NCBI GenBank assembly: GCA_022071955.1 | Contig: JAJVIM010000006.1 | Span: 58,924-122,923, forward strand | Origin: Anaerolineae bacterium | Lineage (GTDB): Bacteria; Chloroflexota; Anaerolineae; 4572-78; J111 | Direction of reading: 5' to 3' | Length of the DNA stretch: 64,000 bases | Shown here: one piece after another, positions 26,865-37,137 of the stretch | How the letters are laid out: each line of letters begins with the position of its first letter | Position numbering within the stretch: the stretch's first letter is position 1 | Position numbers and translations under genes: made by a program | Notes under the pieces: generated by a model | The model's input: the letters and a program-made list of their open reading frames with translations, nothing else | Told to the model about the DNA's origin: nothing | Databases searched by the model: none

Positions 26865-27377
26865 TTATTTGGGAGACAAAATCATCAGCATGGTCATACC
26901 CTCTTTGGCCGGGCGCTTTTCAACTTCAGCAACATCCTGCAATTCTTCGGCAATCCGAGCCATTAACTCAAGGGCTACTTCCGGGTGGGTTACCTCGCGG
27001 CCGCGAAATCGCAAACGCACCCGTACTTTAGCACCGCGCTGCAAAAAGTTTCGAGCCTGCTTGAGCTTGTAATTGATATCGTGATCCCCCGTTTTGGGGC
27101 GCAGGCGAATCTCTTTGATCTCGACTTTAGTTTGAGTTTTCCGGGCGTCGCGCTCACGTTTTTGGGCTTCGTACAAAAATTTGCCGTAATCCATCAAACG
27201 GCAAACGGGCGGTTTGGCTCCGGGGGCAACTTCCACCAGGTCGGTATTATTTTCCCGGGCCGTAGCCAGGGCGTCTTCTATGGACATGATCCCGAGTTGC
27301 TGACCATCAATACCAATCAGACGGACCTCGTCTGCGGTAATCTCGTCATTAACTCTTCGTTCGTCTCGTGTGCTTAT
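26865..27377 (-). CDS. infC: Translation initiation factor IF-3, probable ATA start
   Basis: IF-3 keeps ribosomal subunits apart and checks the start codon and initiator tRNA. The C-terminal part is clear (VEIKEIRLRPKTGDHD, AKVRVRLRFRGREVTHPE). The first ordinary start, ATG at 27287, would remove about 30 residues that are conserved in the N-domain: upstream in the same frame I read RRVNDEITADEVRLIGIDG. The only sensible initiator ahead of this is ATA at 27377-27375, with GAGAGG five and GGGAG ten bases upstream; an in-frame stop lies eight codons before it. From there the protein is 170 residues, the normal IF-3 length. infC in E. coli uses a rare AUU start for self-control, so a rare codon here is plausible. 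Confidence 0.88.
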   Translation of the reverse strand: MSTRDERRVNDEITADEVRLIGIDGQQLGIMSIEDALATARENNTDLVEVAPGAKPPVCRLMDYGKFLYEAQKRERDARKTQTKVEIKEIRLRPKTGDHDINYKLKQARNFLQRGAKVRVRLRFRGREVTHPEVALELMARIAEELQDVAEVEKRPAKEGMTMLMILSPK

Positions 27378-27539
27378 GACTGCCTCTCCCTCTACTCCTC
27401 AAGGATTCAATACGTGCTCACGTGGCATACAAAAAGTGGGGGCAGAAGTTAAGGGGGTCCCCCACAAATCAGGGGGTAACTTTACCATATTTACCCCTGT
27501 TCGTCAAGTTGGTTGACGGCGATTTTCCAGCCAACGTGT

Positions 27540-28529
27540 TCAATCCCGGCCACTTCCGTTTTCGTCCAGCACATGTTCGGCGCGGATCATGCGGCGGGTG
27601 CCGGTTTCGCTGCGGATGAGCAATGAGTGGGTTTGGGCCTCGCGGCCGCGGTATCGCACCGCATCGAGCAGTTGCCCGTGGGTAATGCCGGTTGCCGCCA
27701 GAAATATCTCGTTGCTGCGAACCATGTCGTCGCAATTGAGAATAAGTTTGGTGTCGATCCCGGCGGCCTCAATGGCCTCCCGTTCCTGCTGGCTTTGCGG
27801 GGCCAGGCGGCATAACATTGCGCCGCCCATCGCTTTTACCGCGCATGCCGCGGTAACTCCTTCTGGCACGCCGCCAATCCCCATCAGCACATCGGCGCCA
27901 ACATTGGGCGTGGCGGCAATGAGCGCCCCCACGGTGTCGCCATCGCTGCGCAACAGCACCCGCGCCCCCGCCGAACGGATTTCTTCGATCAAATCAAAAT
28001 GGCGCGGGCGATCCAACACAATAACCTGTAAATCGCGTACCGGTTTCTTTTTGGCGCGGGCTACCAGCGCCAGAGTCCAACCCACGGGCGCATCCATACA
28101 TTCCGGCACCAGGCTTTCGGCGGCTTCAACATCAACTACAATTTTGTCCATATAAATGGCCGCCGGATTTGGCGACCACATGGACCCGCGCGGCGCAACC
28201 GCTACTACAGAAATGGCGCCCGGCCGGCCATGCACCACCGAAGCGGTGCCGTCGATGGGGTCAACAATCACATCAACTTCCGGACCTCTGCCCGTGCCAA
28301 CGGGTTGGCCGCTGTCTAACGCCGAACGGCCGCCCAACCGGCCTTCTTCGCCAATCACAATCTGGCCGCGCATGCTCACCTCGCTTAAAGCGCGGCTCAT
28401 GGCTTCGCAGGCTACGCGATGGGCCTCGGAGGCATTGCCCAAGCCCAACCAGCGCCCCACTTTCAGCGCAGTATATTCCGTGGCCCGTACCAGGTCAAAA
28501 CCAATATTGTGTGACAGAAATTCGCCCAT
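27540..28529 (-). CDS. glpX: Class II fructose-1,6-bisphosphatase
   Basis: About 329 residues. GlpX features: FDLVRATEYTALKVGRWLG near the start, GEEGRLG, the metal-binding DPIDGTASVVHGRPGA, and GIGGVPEGVTAA. It removes the 1-phosphate from fructose-1,6-bisphosphate in gluconeogenesis. I prefer the ATG at 28529 (AAGGA eight bases upstream) over one at 28580 that overlaps the transporter stop and lacks an SD. It follows the SulP gene on the same strand and precedes infC by about 160 bases. That gap holds a GC-rich inverted region (GGGGGTCCCCC with a nearby CAGGGGG) but no clear terminator. Confidence 0.95.
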   Translation of the reverse strand: MGEFLSHNIGFDLVRATEYTALKVGRWLGLGNASEAHRVACEAMSRALSEVSMRGQIVIGEEGRLGGRSALDSGQPVGTGRGPEVDVIVDPIDGTASVVHGRPGAISVVAVAPRGSMWSPNPAAIYMDKIVVDVEAAESLVPECMDAPVGWTLALVARAKKKPVRDLQVIVLDRPRHFDLIEEIRSAGARVLLRSDGDTVGALIAATPNVGADVLMGIGGVPEGVTAACAVKAMGGAMLCRLAPQSQQEREAIEAAGIDTKLILNCDDMVRSNEIFLAATGITHGQLLDAVRYRGREAQTHSLLIRSETGTRRMIRAEHVLDENGSGRD

Positions 28530-28572
28530 TTTAGCCGTCCTTGGCAATGATGAATTTTTAAAGCTGATCTGA

Positions 28573-30741
28573 TTACTCATCTATGGCTTGCAGCAACCCG
28601 GCAGCTTCCCAGGCCACCATACCGCCTTGCAGTACTTTAATATTGTGATAGCCCTGGTTCTTTAGCAGGCGGGTAGCCAACGTGCTGCGGCGACCACCCC
28701 GGCAGACAAATATCACACCCTGCTCCCGGGGTACCAAAGAAGCATCGGCCATCAGGCGCGGCAGCGGCAACAACCGCGCCGCCGGAATGTGCCCCTGTTT
28801 GAACTCTCGCGGCTCCCGCACATCAACAACCAGCGGCGGCGGGCCGCCATTAGATATCAACCTCCACAATTCTCTGGGCAAAATATTTTCAACCTCTACC
28901 AAAGGAATAATGGCCTGGCTCGTCCGTTTTAACGATTCCGTTATTTTTGGCAGATTCTGGCATTCTTTAAAAGCCCGGAACGGACATTCGTAAATGCAAA
29001 TGGCCGGGTCAAGAATTTTATGAAAGATAAAAGTGATGGCCTGATCTTCGTCCAGAAAATGGTCTTCGCCCAAATCGTCATAAAACCGGGTCGATTTCAT
29101 AAATTCGTAGACGGGGTCTTTGAGCCGCACAAAATAAATATCGCCGCCGCGATCCAGGCAAGTTTGCCGCACGGTTTCCAGCATATGAATACCGCTGAAA
29201 TCGCACTGGTTAACACTGTGCATTCTTAACAGCAAAAATCGCTGTTCCGGGTTGTTGAGCAGGTGCTGATGCAGCGTTTCTTCAACGTGGCTGACCGCCC
29301 CAAAATACAAATCACCGGCAATTTGGATGATGCTCAATTGCGGACAAATATCGATACCCGGCTCTACCTGCACAAAATGCTTAAACCCTCTGTCTGGCAC
29401 CACATTTTGCACCGTTGGCATACTGCTCTTCATAATGTACAGGGCAAAGGAAAGTAAAATTCCCAGCAGTACGGCAAATTCAATGTTAAGGAACATGGTA
29501 CCCAAAAATGTGGCCACCATAATCAGCGCATCGCCGCGTGTGCCTTTTAAAATGCGCACCATCTCGGCCTTGTCGATCATCCCAAAGGCGGTGATAATCA
29601 ACACCCCGGCCAGGGCAGCGCGAGGCACGTAGCCGGCCAGCGGCGCAAATACCAGCATCGCGATCAGAATAAACAGGCCGGCAAACAGGTTGCTCAGCGG
29701 CGTTCTGGCCCCGCTCCGTAAATTTACCGCCGAGCGAGAAAAAGAACCGGCGCCAGCGTACCCGGAAAAAAAACCGGCGACAACATTAGCCAGCCCCTGG
29801 CCCACAAATTCCTGGCCGCTGCTCAATCGCTGGCCGGTTTGCACGGAAATAGAGCGGGCAATGGCTGCGGTTTGAATTAACCCGATCGCGCCAACCGCCA
29901 GCGCACCGGTTGACATTCGCCCCATTAAATCAAAATCAAATAGGGGCAGCCGGGCCAGTGGCGGCAGACCGCGCGGAATTTCGCCGAGTACCTGTACGCC
30001 CTGATCCGTCAGGTTAAACAGGTACACCGCTACTGAACCAACCAGGATAGCAATCAGCGCCCACGGCGCTTTGGGGGCCATCTTCAAAAATACAATAATC
30101 AGGATGGTGATGGTCACGCTTAACAGCGTGGTCGGCATATTAATATTGCCCAAATTCTGCGCCACGCCGACGATTGTGTCCAGCAGGTTGCGGCTGGAAA
30201 ATTCTACTCCCAGAAAATATTTTACCTGCCCCAGCGCAATCAGCACCCCGGCGCCGGCGGCAAACCCAACCACCACCGAATGCGAGACAAAATTGATCAA
30301 CACCCCCAAACCGGTTAACCCGATAACCAGTTGGAAGATGCCCACCATTACCGCCAGCAGCCCGGCCGCAACCACATAATCGGCGGTGCCGGGCGAGGCC
30401 ACGCCGAGCAGAGTTGACAGCACCAGTAAAGAAACCGCGTTGGCGGGGCCGGTGCTCATCTGGTCAGACGAGCCCCACAAAGCGCCAATAATCGCGGCAA
30501 CAATGGCGGCGTATAACCCGGTTTCGGGCGGCAGTTCGGCAACAAGCGCAAAAGCAATGGCCTGCGGCAGGGCGATCACAGCCACGGTAATCCCGGCAAC
30601 CAAATCAGGGCGAAGATAGGCCCGGTCGTAAGTTTTTAAAATACGAGCAGGTCTGGCAAAGTAGAAGGGCATGCGGTTCAGGGCTGGCGCAAACGGAGTT
30701 TGTATTTGTGAGGTTACCGATTTTATGCTTATTGTGTTCAA
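28573..30741 (-). CDS. SulP-type anion transporter with STAS and C-terminal rhodanese domain
   Basis: A 722-residue protein. Residues about 40-440 are a SulP transporter core with many membrane segments (RPDLVAGITVAVIALPQAIAFA is the family signature). Residues about 465-600 form a STAS domain (LSIIQIAGDLYFGAVSHVEE), followed by a Cys-containing linker. Residues about 618-722 are a rhodanese domain with the catalytic Cys in VCRGGRRS (about 680). SulP proteins move sulfate, bicarbonate or related anions; rhodaneses transfer sulfane sulfur. The fusion suggests uptake coupled to sulfur handling (inference). The start is a TTG with a strong G-rich SD. Confidence 0.9.
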   Translation of the reverse strand: MNTISIKSVTSQIQTPFAPALNRMPFYFARPARILKTYDRAYLRPDLVAGITVAVIALPQAIAFALVAELPPETGLYAAIVAAIIGALWGSSDQMSTGPANAVSLLVLSTLLGVASPGTADYVVAAGLLAVMVGIFQLVIGLTGLGVLINFVSHSVVVGFAAGAGVLIALGQVKYFLGVEFSSRNLLDTIVGVAQNLGNINMPTTLLSVTITILIIVFLKMAPKAPWALIAILVGSVAVYLFNLTDQGVQVLGEIPRGLPPLARLPLFDFDLMGRMSTGALAVGAIGLIQTAAIARSISVQTGQRLSSGQEFVGQGLANVVAGFFSGYAGAGSFSRSAVNLRSGARTPLSNLFAGLFILIAMLVFAPLAGYVPRAALAGVLIITAFGMIDKAEMVRILKGTRGDALIMVATFLGTMFLNIEFAVLLGILLSFALYIMKSSMPTVQNVVPDRGFKHFVQVEPGIDICPQLSIIQIAGDLYFGAVSHVEETLHQHLLNNPEQRFLLLRMHSVNQCDFSGIHMLETVRQTCLDRGGDIYFVRLKDPVYEFMKSTRFYDDLGEDHFLDEDQAITFIFHKILDPAICIYECPFRAFKECQNLPKITESLKRTSQAIIPLVEVENILPRELWRLISNGGPPPLVVDVREPREFKQGHIPAARLLPLPRLMADASLVPREQGVIFVCRGGRRSTLATRLLKNQGYHNIKVLQGGMVAWEAAGLLQAIDE

Positions 30742-30821
30742 TGGCCCCCCCTTTACAGTAACATTTTACCACTCTTGGGAAGCAACATCAATAGATTATC
30801 AGGTTGAGTCCAGCCCGCCCG

Positions 30822-31865
30822 CTACCCCGGTAAAACCAAAATCGAAGCCGGGTCCAGCCACAGAGTCACGTCACGTTCCGATTGGGGCAGGTTGCCCGGA
30901 GTCATCTCAAAGGTCAATTCCACTCCGGAACTGGCCACAAATACGGCCTGATAAAAGCGGCCTCGAAAAATGGTTGACATCAGCCTGGCTTCTACAGCCA
31001 AGCCACCCGCCGCCGGGTTGAGCGAGGCCGCTTCCGGGCGAATGAGCACAGTAACCGCCGTACCGGCCTGAATGGCGCTGGCCGCGGGCAAGCGCCACTG
31101 GCCCAATCGCGTTTCAACCCGGCCCGGTTCGATGACGGTGGCGGCCAACAAATTGGCAAAGCCCAAAAAACTGGCCACAACCTTGCTGCCCGGTTGTTTA
31201 AAAAGCTGTTCCGGCCGGCTGTCCTGCTCAATGCGCCCCTGATTCATCACCACCACCCGGTCGGCTACGGCAAAAGCTTCGGTTTGATCGTGGGTTACAT
31301 AAATTGCGGTCAGCCCCACCGTTTTGAGAATTTGCCGGATTTCCAGCATAAGCCGCTCGCGCAAGGCCCGGTCGAGCGCGCCCAGCGGTTCATCGAGCAT
31401 GAGCAGGCGGGGGTTGGGGGCCAGGCTACGCGCCAGGGCCACGCGCTGGCGCTCGCCGCCAGACAGGCTACTCACATCACGCGGCTCAAAACCGGCCAGC
31501 CCCACCAGCGCCAGCATCTCGCTAACCCGGGCATCGGCAGCGCCGGTGTTTTTTGTCTGCAAGCCAAAGACTACATTTTGCCCCACGTTTTTATGCGGAA
31601 ACAGAGCAAAATCCTGAAACATCAGCCCAAAGTCCCGTTTGTGCGGCGGCAGCGTGGTAATTTCCTGCTCAGCAAACCACACCGAACCGCTATCGGGCGA
31701 TTCCAGGCCGGCAATCAGCCGCAGCAGAGTAGTTTTGCCGCAGCCGCTCGGCCCCAACAGGCACACAATTTGGCCTCGTTCCACCCCCAACGAAATTTCA
31801 TGAACGGCCGGAACGCCGGCAAAGGCTTTGGAAAGTTGTTTGGCGTGAAGAAGCGAGCGGCTCAT
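30822..31865 (-). CDS. ABC transporter ATPase with TOBE domain (iron/sulfate/polyamine type)
   Basis: A 347-residue protein with Walker A GPSGCGKTT, signature LSGGERQRVALARSL, Walker B LLMLDEPLGALD and H-loop VTHDQTEA, then a C-terminal TOBE-type regulatory region (about 270-345). The layout matches CUT/FbpC-PotA-CysA type importers. No permease or binding protein is adjacent, so the ligand is unknown and this ATPase may serve a distant transporter. Its start overlaps the upstream membrane-anchored protein by four bases. Confidence 0.9.
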   Translation of the reverse strand: MSRSLLHAKQLSKAFAGVPAVHEISLGVERGQIVCLLGPSGCGKTTLLRLIAGLESPDSGSVWFAEQEITTLPPHKRDFGLMFQDFALFPHKNVGQNVVFGLQTKNTGAADARVSEMLALVGLAGFEPRDVSSLSGGERQRVALARSLAPNPRLLMLDEPLGALDRALRERLMLEIRQILKTVGLTAIYVTHDQTEAFAVADRVVVMNQGRIEQDSRPEQLFKQPGSKVVASFLGFANLLAATVIEPGRVETRLGQWRLPAASAIQAGTAVTVLIRPEAASLNPAAGGLAVEARLMSTIFRGRFYQAVFVASSGVELTFEMTPGNLPQSERDVTLWLDPASILVLPG

Positions 31866-32479
31866 TCGACGTTGATGCGGATGGTCCGCCGCTGAATTTG
31901 GGCGCTACCCTCAATTTGCACCGTTAGCGTGTAATCTTTGGTGCGTTCCGGGCATATTTTTTGCTGGCCGTTGTTGCTCACCGGCTGGTTATCCAGAGAA
32001 ACCGTTACCGGCCCTTCGGCGCGCCACACAAGCTGGGTGCAATCGCCCCGTTTGATGGTAGTGCTATCGGCGGTAAAGCTGATGTTGTACTGGCGCTGGC
32101 CAATGAGCGTGGCCGTTGGCGTGGGTGATTCGGTGGGGACAACCACGGCCGGCAACGGTGTGGCGGTCGGCCGAACATAGGGGGTGGGCAATTTGATGGC
32201 CGGCAGCGGGGTAGGTGTGCCGGGAGGGCGGGGGGTAAAGGTAGGCACCGGCGTATTGGTCGGCGAGGGTTCAACCGATACGGCCGGGGTGGGGGTATTG
32301 GTCGGCGGCAGCACAAACGCAGCCGTGGGGGTGAAGGCTACTGTTGATGTGGCGGTTGAAGTGACGGTGGGTGTGATAATCTGGTCATACGGAAATATGA
32401 GCAGCACCACCACCCCAACCAGGCCCAAAATGAAAAATGCGGCAATTGTGGCAATTGTTAAGGCTTGCGTTTGCGTCAT
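31862..32479 (-). CDS. Membrane-anchored Thr/Pro-rich protein of unknown function
   Basis: A 205-residue protein: an N-terminal membrane segment (TIATIAAFFILGLVGVVVLLIF), a long linker rich in Thr and Pro (about 37-122), and a small C-terminal domain (about 125-205) with one Cys pair (DCTQLVW and KICPE) and an Ig-like beta pattern ending in RRTIRINVE. It probably faces the outside. It precedes the orphan ABC ATPase gene with a four-base overlap; why the two are coupled is unclear. The SD GAGGGGA is well placed. Confidence 0.75.
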   Translation of the reverse strand: MTQTQALTIATIAAFFILGLVGVVVLLIFPYDQIITPTVTSTATSTVAFTPTAAFVLPPTNTPTPAVSVEPSPTNTPVPTFTPRPPGTPTPLPAIKLPTPYVRPTATPLPAVVVPTESPTPTATLIGQRQYNISFTADSTTIKRGDCTQLVWRAEGPVTVSLDNQPVSNNGQQKICPERTKDYTLTVQIEGSAQIQRRTIRINVE

Positions 32480-32530
32480 TGGTTATTCCCCTCGGGCTGC
32501 ATTTTACTGCAATTCCACGGTAACGCCAAC

Positions 32531-32558
32531 TTGAAAAAATGGCAACTCCGGCTAGACT
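32531..32558 (+). promoter_or_regulatory. Possible promoter for ferritin gene
   Basis: TTGAAA and TAGACT with a 16-base spacer, about 45 bases ahead of the ferritin ATG. The -10 is a weak match. Confidence 0.35.
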
Positions 32559-32602
32559 CTCCCCCAGCGTCAATTATTCACCGAATGAAAGGAACCGAAA
32601 CC

Positions 32603-33118
32603 ATGACATCTTTACTGAAACAGCCGGTAGTTGATGCGATCAACGGGCAGGTTGTTGAAGAATTTACGGCCTCGCTGCAATACACGGCCATCGCGCTGTA
32701 TTTTGACAGCGAAACCCTGCCGCAGTTGAGCGGCTTTTTCCATCTGCAAGCTCAGGAAGAGCACATGCACGCCATGAAACTGCTCAATTACATCACCGAA
32801 GCCGGCGGCCAGCCAATTGTGCCGGCCACCAAACCGGTCAAAAATCATTTTGAAAGCGTCGAAGAGGCGGTGGCCCTGGCCCTCAACCAGGAACTGAAAG
32901 TGACCGAACAGATCAACAGCCTGGTCAGCGTGGCCGTGCGGGAAAATGATTATCTCACCCAGCAATTTTTGCAGTGGTTTGTCACCGAACAATTGGAAGA
33001 GGTATCGAGCATGAGCGATTTGCTCAATATTGTCCGCCGCGCCGGCAAAGACCTGTTCCGCATTGAAGACTGGCTGGTGCAAAACCCGCACGAAGCCGCA
33101 GCCGGCGGCGCAGCATAG
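32603..33118 (+). CDS. Ferritin-like iron storage protein
   Basis: About 171 residues from ATG 32603, with AAAGGA nine bases ahead. Ferroxidase-type residues are visible: QVVEEFTASLQYTAIALYFD early, then QAQEEHMHAMKLL with the E-x-x-H pair, and a late Glu/Gln region (FVTEQLEEVSSM). It would oxidise Fe(II) and store Fe(III) in a cytosolic shell. A longer in-frame extension back to 32465 overlaps the divergent gene and does not look like ferritin. A terminator follows. Confidence 0.93.
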   Translation: MTSLLKQPVVDAINGQVVEEFTASLQYTAIALYFDSETLPQLSGFFHLQAQEEHMHAMKLLNYITEAGGQPIVPATKPVKNHFESVEEAVALALNQELKVTEQINSLVSVAVRENDYLTQQFLQWFVTEQLEEVSSMSDLLNIVRRAGKDLFRIEDWLVQNPHEAAAGGAA

Positions 33119-33135
33119 ATTTGCCCTCCGCCAAC

Positions 33136-33173
33136 AAAAAGAGCTGACAGACTTAAGCTGCCAGCTCTTTTTT
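33136..33173. terminator. Bidirectional terminator after ferritin
   Basis: Stem AAAAAGAGCTG/CAGCTCTTTTT, extended by CAG/CTG, with A and T runs on the two sides. It separates the converging ferritin and amidase genes. Confidence 0.9.
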
Positions 33174-33190
33174 ATTCCGTGCGAGTGGGT

Positions 33191-34540
<1,350 letters not shown>

Positions 34541-34577
34541 GGTAAAGCCTCCTCTTGTTTGTAAAATATTGGATTTA

Positions 34578-34823
34578 TCAGCCGCCGGCAATCGGCAGCA
34601 ACAAAGCCACTTCCTGGCCGGCAGTCAGGCTCTCGGAAACGGGCGTATGCCGGCCGGCGATCATTGGCACGGCGGTGTTTAATTTGGGCTGGAGCTGGGG
34701 ATAACTATCGCCAAGTTGAACCAGCAGCTCGGCAATGGTTGCGCCTTCGGGCAGGATAACGGTTAACCGGGGGTTGCCAACAGATTGAGCTAAACCAACG
34801 CTCAAACGAACATTCACATTCAT
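34578..34823 (-). CDS. MoaD/ThiS-like small sulfur carrier
   Basis: About 81 residues with a beta-grasp pattern (NPRLTVILPEGATIAELLVQL) and C-terminal Gly-Gly (LLLPIAGG), the site that is adenylated and thiocarboxylated in MoaD and ThiS. It may serve molybdopterin or another sulfur-transfer pathway; no MoaE, MoeB or ThiF-type gene is nearby. It sits just before the acetamidase gene, an unusual pairing. The ATG at 34823 has CGGAG nine bases ahead. Confidence 0.75.
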   Translation of the reverse strand: MNVNVRLSVGLAQSVGNPRLTVILPEGATIAELLVQLGDSYPQLQPKLNTAVPMIAGRHTPVSESLTAGQEVALLLPIAGG

Positions 34824-35019
34824 TGGGATGTTTCTCCGTTGGTGCGGCAAACGCGCACCGTATATAGACTTGATTGAGTTGAGGAAATCGGGTTGGGAAG
34901 ATGTTAAATCGAAAAGATATTATGCCAGACGGGCCGGGGGGTGTCAACCGTTTTTGGAGAGACAGCGCAGAATTTGTGCGCCAGTTTCGGGTTTTGCGCC
35001 CAAAACTGACGCACATCCT

Positions 35020-37032
35020 TTAAAAGCCCCGCCACCAGTCTTTGCGCGAACGCGGGTCCATAAACGCGCCGCGGTCGCGGATGGCTACCTGGATTTCACT
35101 GCCGGCGGCCGCACCGAACCGCTGGTTGTCGCGCAGCGCGGGCAGCCGGCCGGAAACGCGAAAGCCGTCGGCGTTATTTTGGGCGCGATACAGCGCCAGC
35201 AGGTTGGGGTCAACGCACACATTTTCAAAGTGGATGGCGTAACCAAAGGCCACCGAATCCTCGCGAGTGTAGCCCAGCGTCAGCCGGGTTTCTTCGGCGT
35301 AGAGTACCACCGCCTTGAAATCGCCAGTGTAAATAGTGGCCGGACGCTCCGGCAGGTAGAGCGGCTGGCCCGGTTGAGTCACCAACCCGGCCACCGTTAC
35401 CGGCCAATCAGTGATGAGGCTGCCGCGACAGCCGTTGGCCCCGCAGCCCCAATCCCAGTGGTAGGCCCGGTAGGCCGCCGACATGCCGGGAAAGCGGTTT
35501 GGCTCAAACAGGCCGGAAAGTTGCGGCGCGTTGGCATCGGTGCCGCCGGCGTAATCAATCAACCGCAGGGCGGCGCTGGTGGGGCTGAAACCACGCAACG
35601 CAAAATTGAGATCGCCGTGCAGATAATCGGGCCGGGCGTCGCCGGCGGGAATCACCGGGATCAGCTCAAACCGGGCGCTGGAGCTGGTGGGGCAGCCGGC
35701 CACCTGCGGCGCTAAAGCAATGCTGTTCCAGCGCAGCGTGCCGGCGATGACTTCTTCGGTGCGCTGGCCGGCGGCGTAGCCCTCTTTTTCGGCGGTAACG
35801 GTCTGCGGGCCGGGCGGCAGGTTGTCAAACTGGTAAAAACCGCGCTCGTCGGTAACAAGCTGCTGGTTGAGCACGCTCACCCGCGCCCCCACCAACCGCT
35901 CGCCGGTGATGGCATCGGTGATCAGGCCGATGAGCGAGCCGGTCTGCGGTGCGGGTGTCGCGGTAGCAGTGGCAGTTGGCAGTGGCACAGTTGGGCTGGC
36001 CGTGGCCGTTGGCGGCGGAACCGTGGCCGAGGGGGTGAAGGTGGGGGTCGGGCTGGCCGTGGCGGTGGGCGATACGGCGGTAGCCGTCGGTGTGTTGGTG
36101 GGCGGAATCGGGGTGACAGTGGGCGGCGCAGCGGTAAACGTGGGCGAAGGCTGGGCCAGCGGCGCGAGCCAGATGCTGTTCCAGCGGGTCAGGTTGGGTT
36201 CAACCGTACCCACCTTAACGGCCGGCTGAAAACCGGGCGCGGCTGCTTCCACCGGCACGGCCCCGGCGGGCAAGTCACTCAGCAGGTAAACGCCGTTTTG
36301 ATTGGACAGCACGGTTTGCCCGTTGGCCGATACCTGCACGCCGGGCACGCGGCTGTTGTCGTCAGCATTGAAAATAATGCCGATGAGATTGCCCGCCCCG
36401 GCAGCCGGGGTGGGACTGGTCGTGGGCGGCAGCGGCGTTTGGGTAGCGGTGGGCGTGCTGGCAGGCGGAATCAGGGTGGCGGTGGCAGTTGGCGGTACGG
36501 GGGTGCTGGTGGGTGGAATCGGCGTAAACGTCGCGGTCGGCGGTACGGGTGTTACAGTGGGGGTGCTCGTTGGCGGAATTGGGGTGGCGGTAGCCGGCGC
36601 AGCTTGTATCAGGCCGATGCTGTTCCAGCGAATCTGGCCGGCGATCACGTCGCGGCTGCGCTGGGCCGGCTCGTAGCCGGGCAGCGAGGCGGTAACGGGG
36701 TAGTCGCCGGGGGGCAGATTATCAAAACGGTAATAACCGTTGGCGATGCTGCGAGTGGTGCGGCCGCCGGTGGTCAGCTCCGCGCCTTCGAGACGCGCGC
36801 CGGTGGCGGCGTCAAACACCACACCCACCAGCGCACCACTGCCGGGAACAAACGTTGGCGTGGGCGAGGGGGTCGGTGTGGGCAGGGTTTCGAGACCGGC
36901 GGCGCGGGAGGTTTCAAAATCGATGGCCGGTAATGGCGGGTCGTTGCCGGCAAAAGCCGGCGCGACGGCTAACAGAAACAGCAGAAACAGAGCGAGCCAC
37001 AACCCGCGGTGAAGAGGAAGACGTTGCATCAT
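35020..37032 (-). CDS. Secreted protein with three carboxypeptidase-regulatory-like repeats
   Basis: A 670-residue protein with a signal peptide (LWLALFLLFLLAVAPAFA) and three similar 75-residue domains separated by Thr/Pro-rich linkers. Each domain has a pattern like GYYRFDNLPPGDYPVTA and ends in an RWNSI.L signature. These fit CarboxypepD_reg beta-sandwich units common on bacterial surfaces. The C-terminal part (about 470-670) is not recognised; it has two Cys near CGANGC and a segment VCVDPNLLALY. Probably a secreted or surface structural protein. The downstream region to 34824 is short and AT-rich with nothing recognised. Confidence 0.8.
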   Translation of the reverse strand: MMQRLPLHRGLWLALFLLFLLAVAPAFAGNDPPLPAIDFETSRAAGLETLPTPTPSPTPTFVPGSGALVGVVFDAATGARLEGAELTTGGRTTRSIANGYYRFDNLPPGDYPVTASLPGYEPAQRSRDVIAGQIRWNSIGLIQAAPATATPIPPTSTPTVTPVPPTATFTPIPPTSTPVPPTATATLIPPASTPTATQTPLPPTTSPTPAAGAGNLIGIIFNADDNSRVPGVQVSANGQTVLSNQNGVYLLSDLPAGAVPVEAAAPGFQPAVKVGTVEPNLTRWNSIWLAPLAQPSPTFTAAPPTVTPIPPTNTPTATAVSPTATASPTPTFTPSATVPPPTATASPTVPLPTATATATPAPQTGSLIGLITDAITGERLVGARVSVLNQQLVTDERGFYQFDNLPPGPQTVTAEKEGYAAGQRTEEVIAGTLRWNSIALAPQVAGCPTSSSARFELIPVIPAGDARPDYLHGDLNFALRGFSPTSAALRLIDYAGGTDANAPQLSGLFEPNRFPGMSAAYRAYHWDWGCGANGCRGSLITDWPVTVAGLVTQPGQPLYLPERPATIYTGDFKAVVLYAEETRLTLGYTREDSVAFGYAIHFENVCVDPNLLALYRAQNNADGFRVSGRLPALRDNQRFGAAAGSEIQVAIRDRGAFMDPRSRKDWWRGF

Positions 37033-37059
37033 TTTGGGCCACCGATCTTGAAAATGTTA

Positions 37060-37090
37060 AAGAGCGCACCCCGGTTCGGGGAACGCTCTT
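37060..37090 (-). terminator. Hairpin after the DtxR-type gene
   Basis: Outer stem AAGAGCG/CGCTCTT and inner stem CCCCG/CGGGG separated by a two-base mismatch. The T-run on the minus strand is broken, so termination may be weak. Confidence 0.55.
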
Positions 37091-37137
37091 ATTATGGCCC
37101 AAAAGATAGGGGACAAGCAATAGGAAAATCGGCGGGG

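Noticed and set aside
32465..32602. Longer N-terminus for ferritin
   Set aside because: The extra residues do not resemble ferritin and overlap the divergent gene's start region; the ATG at 32603 has the SD.
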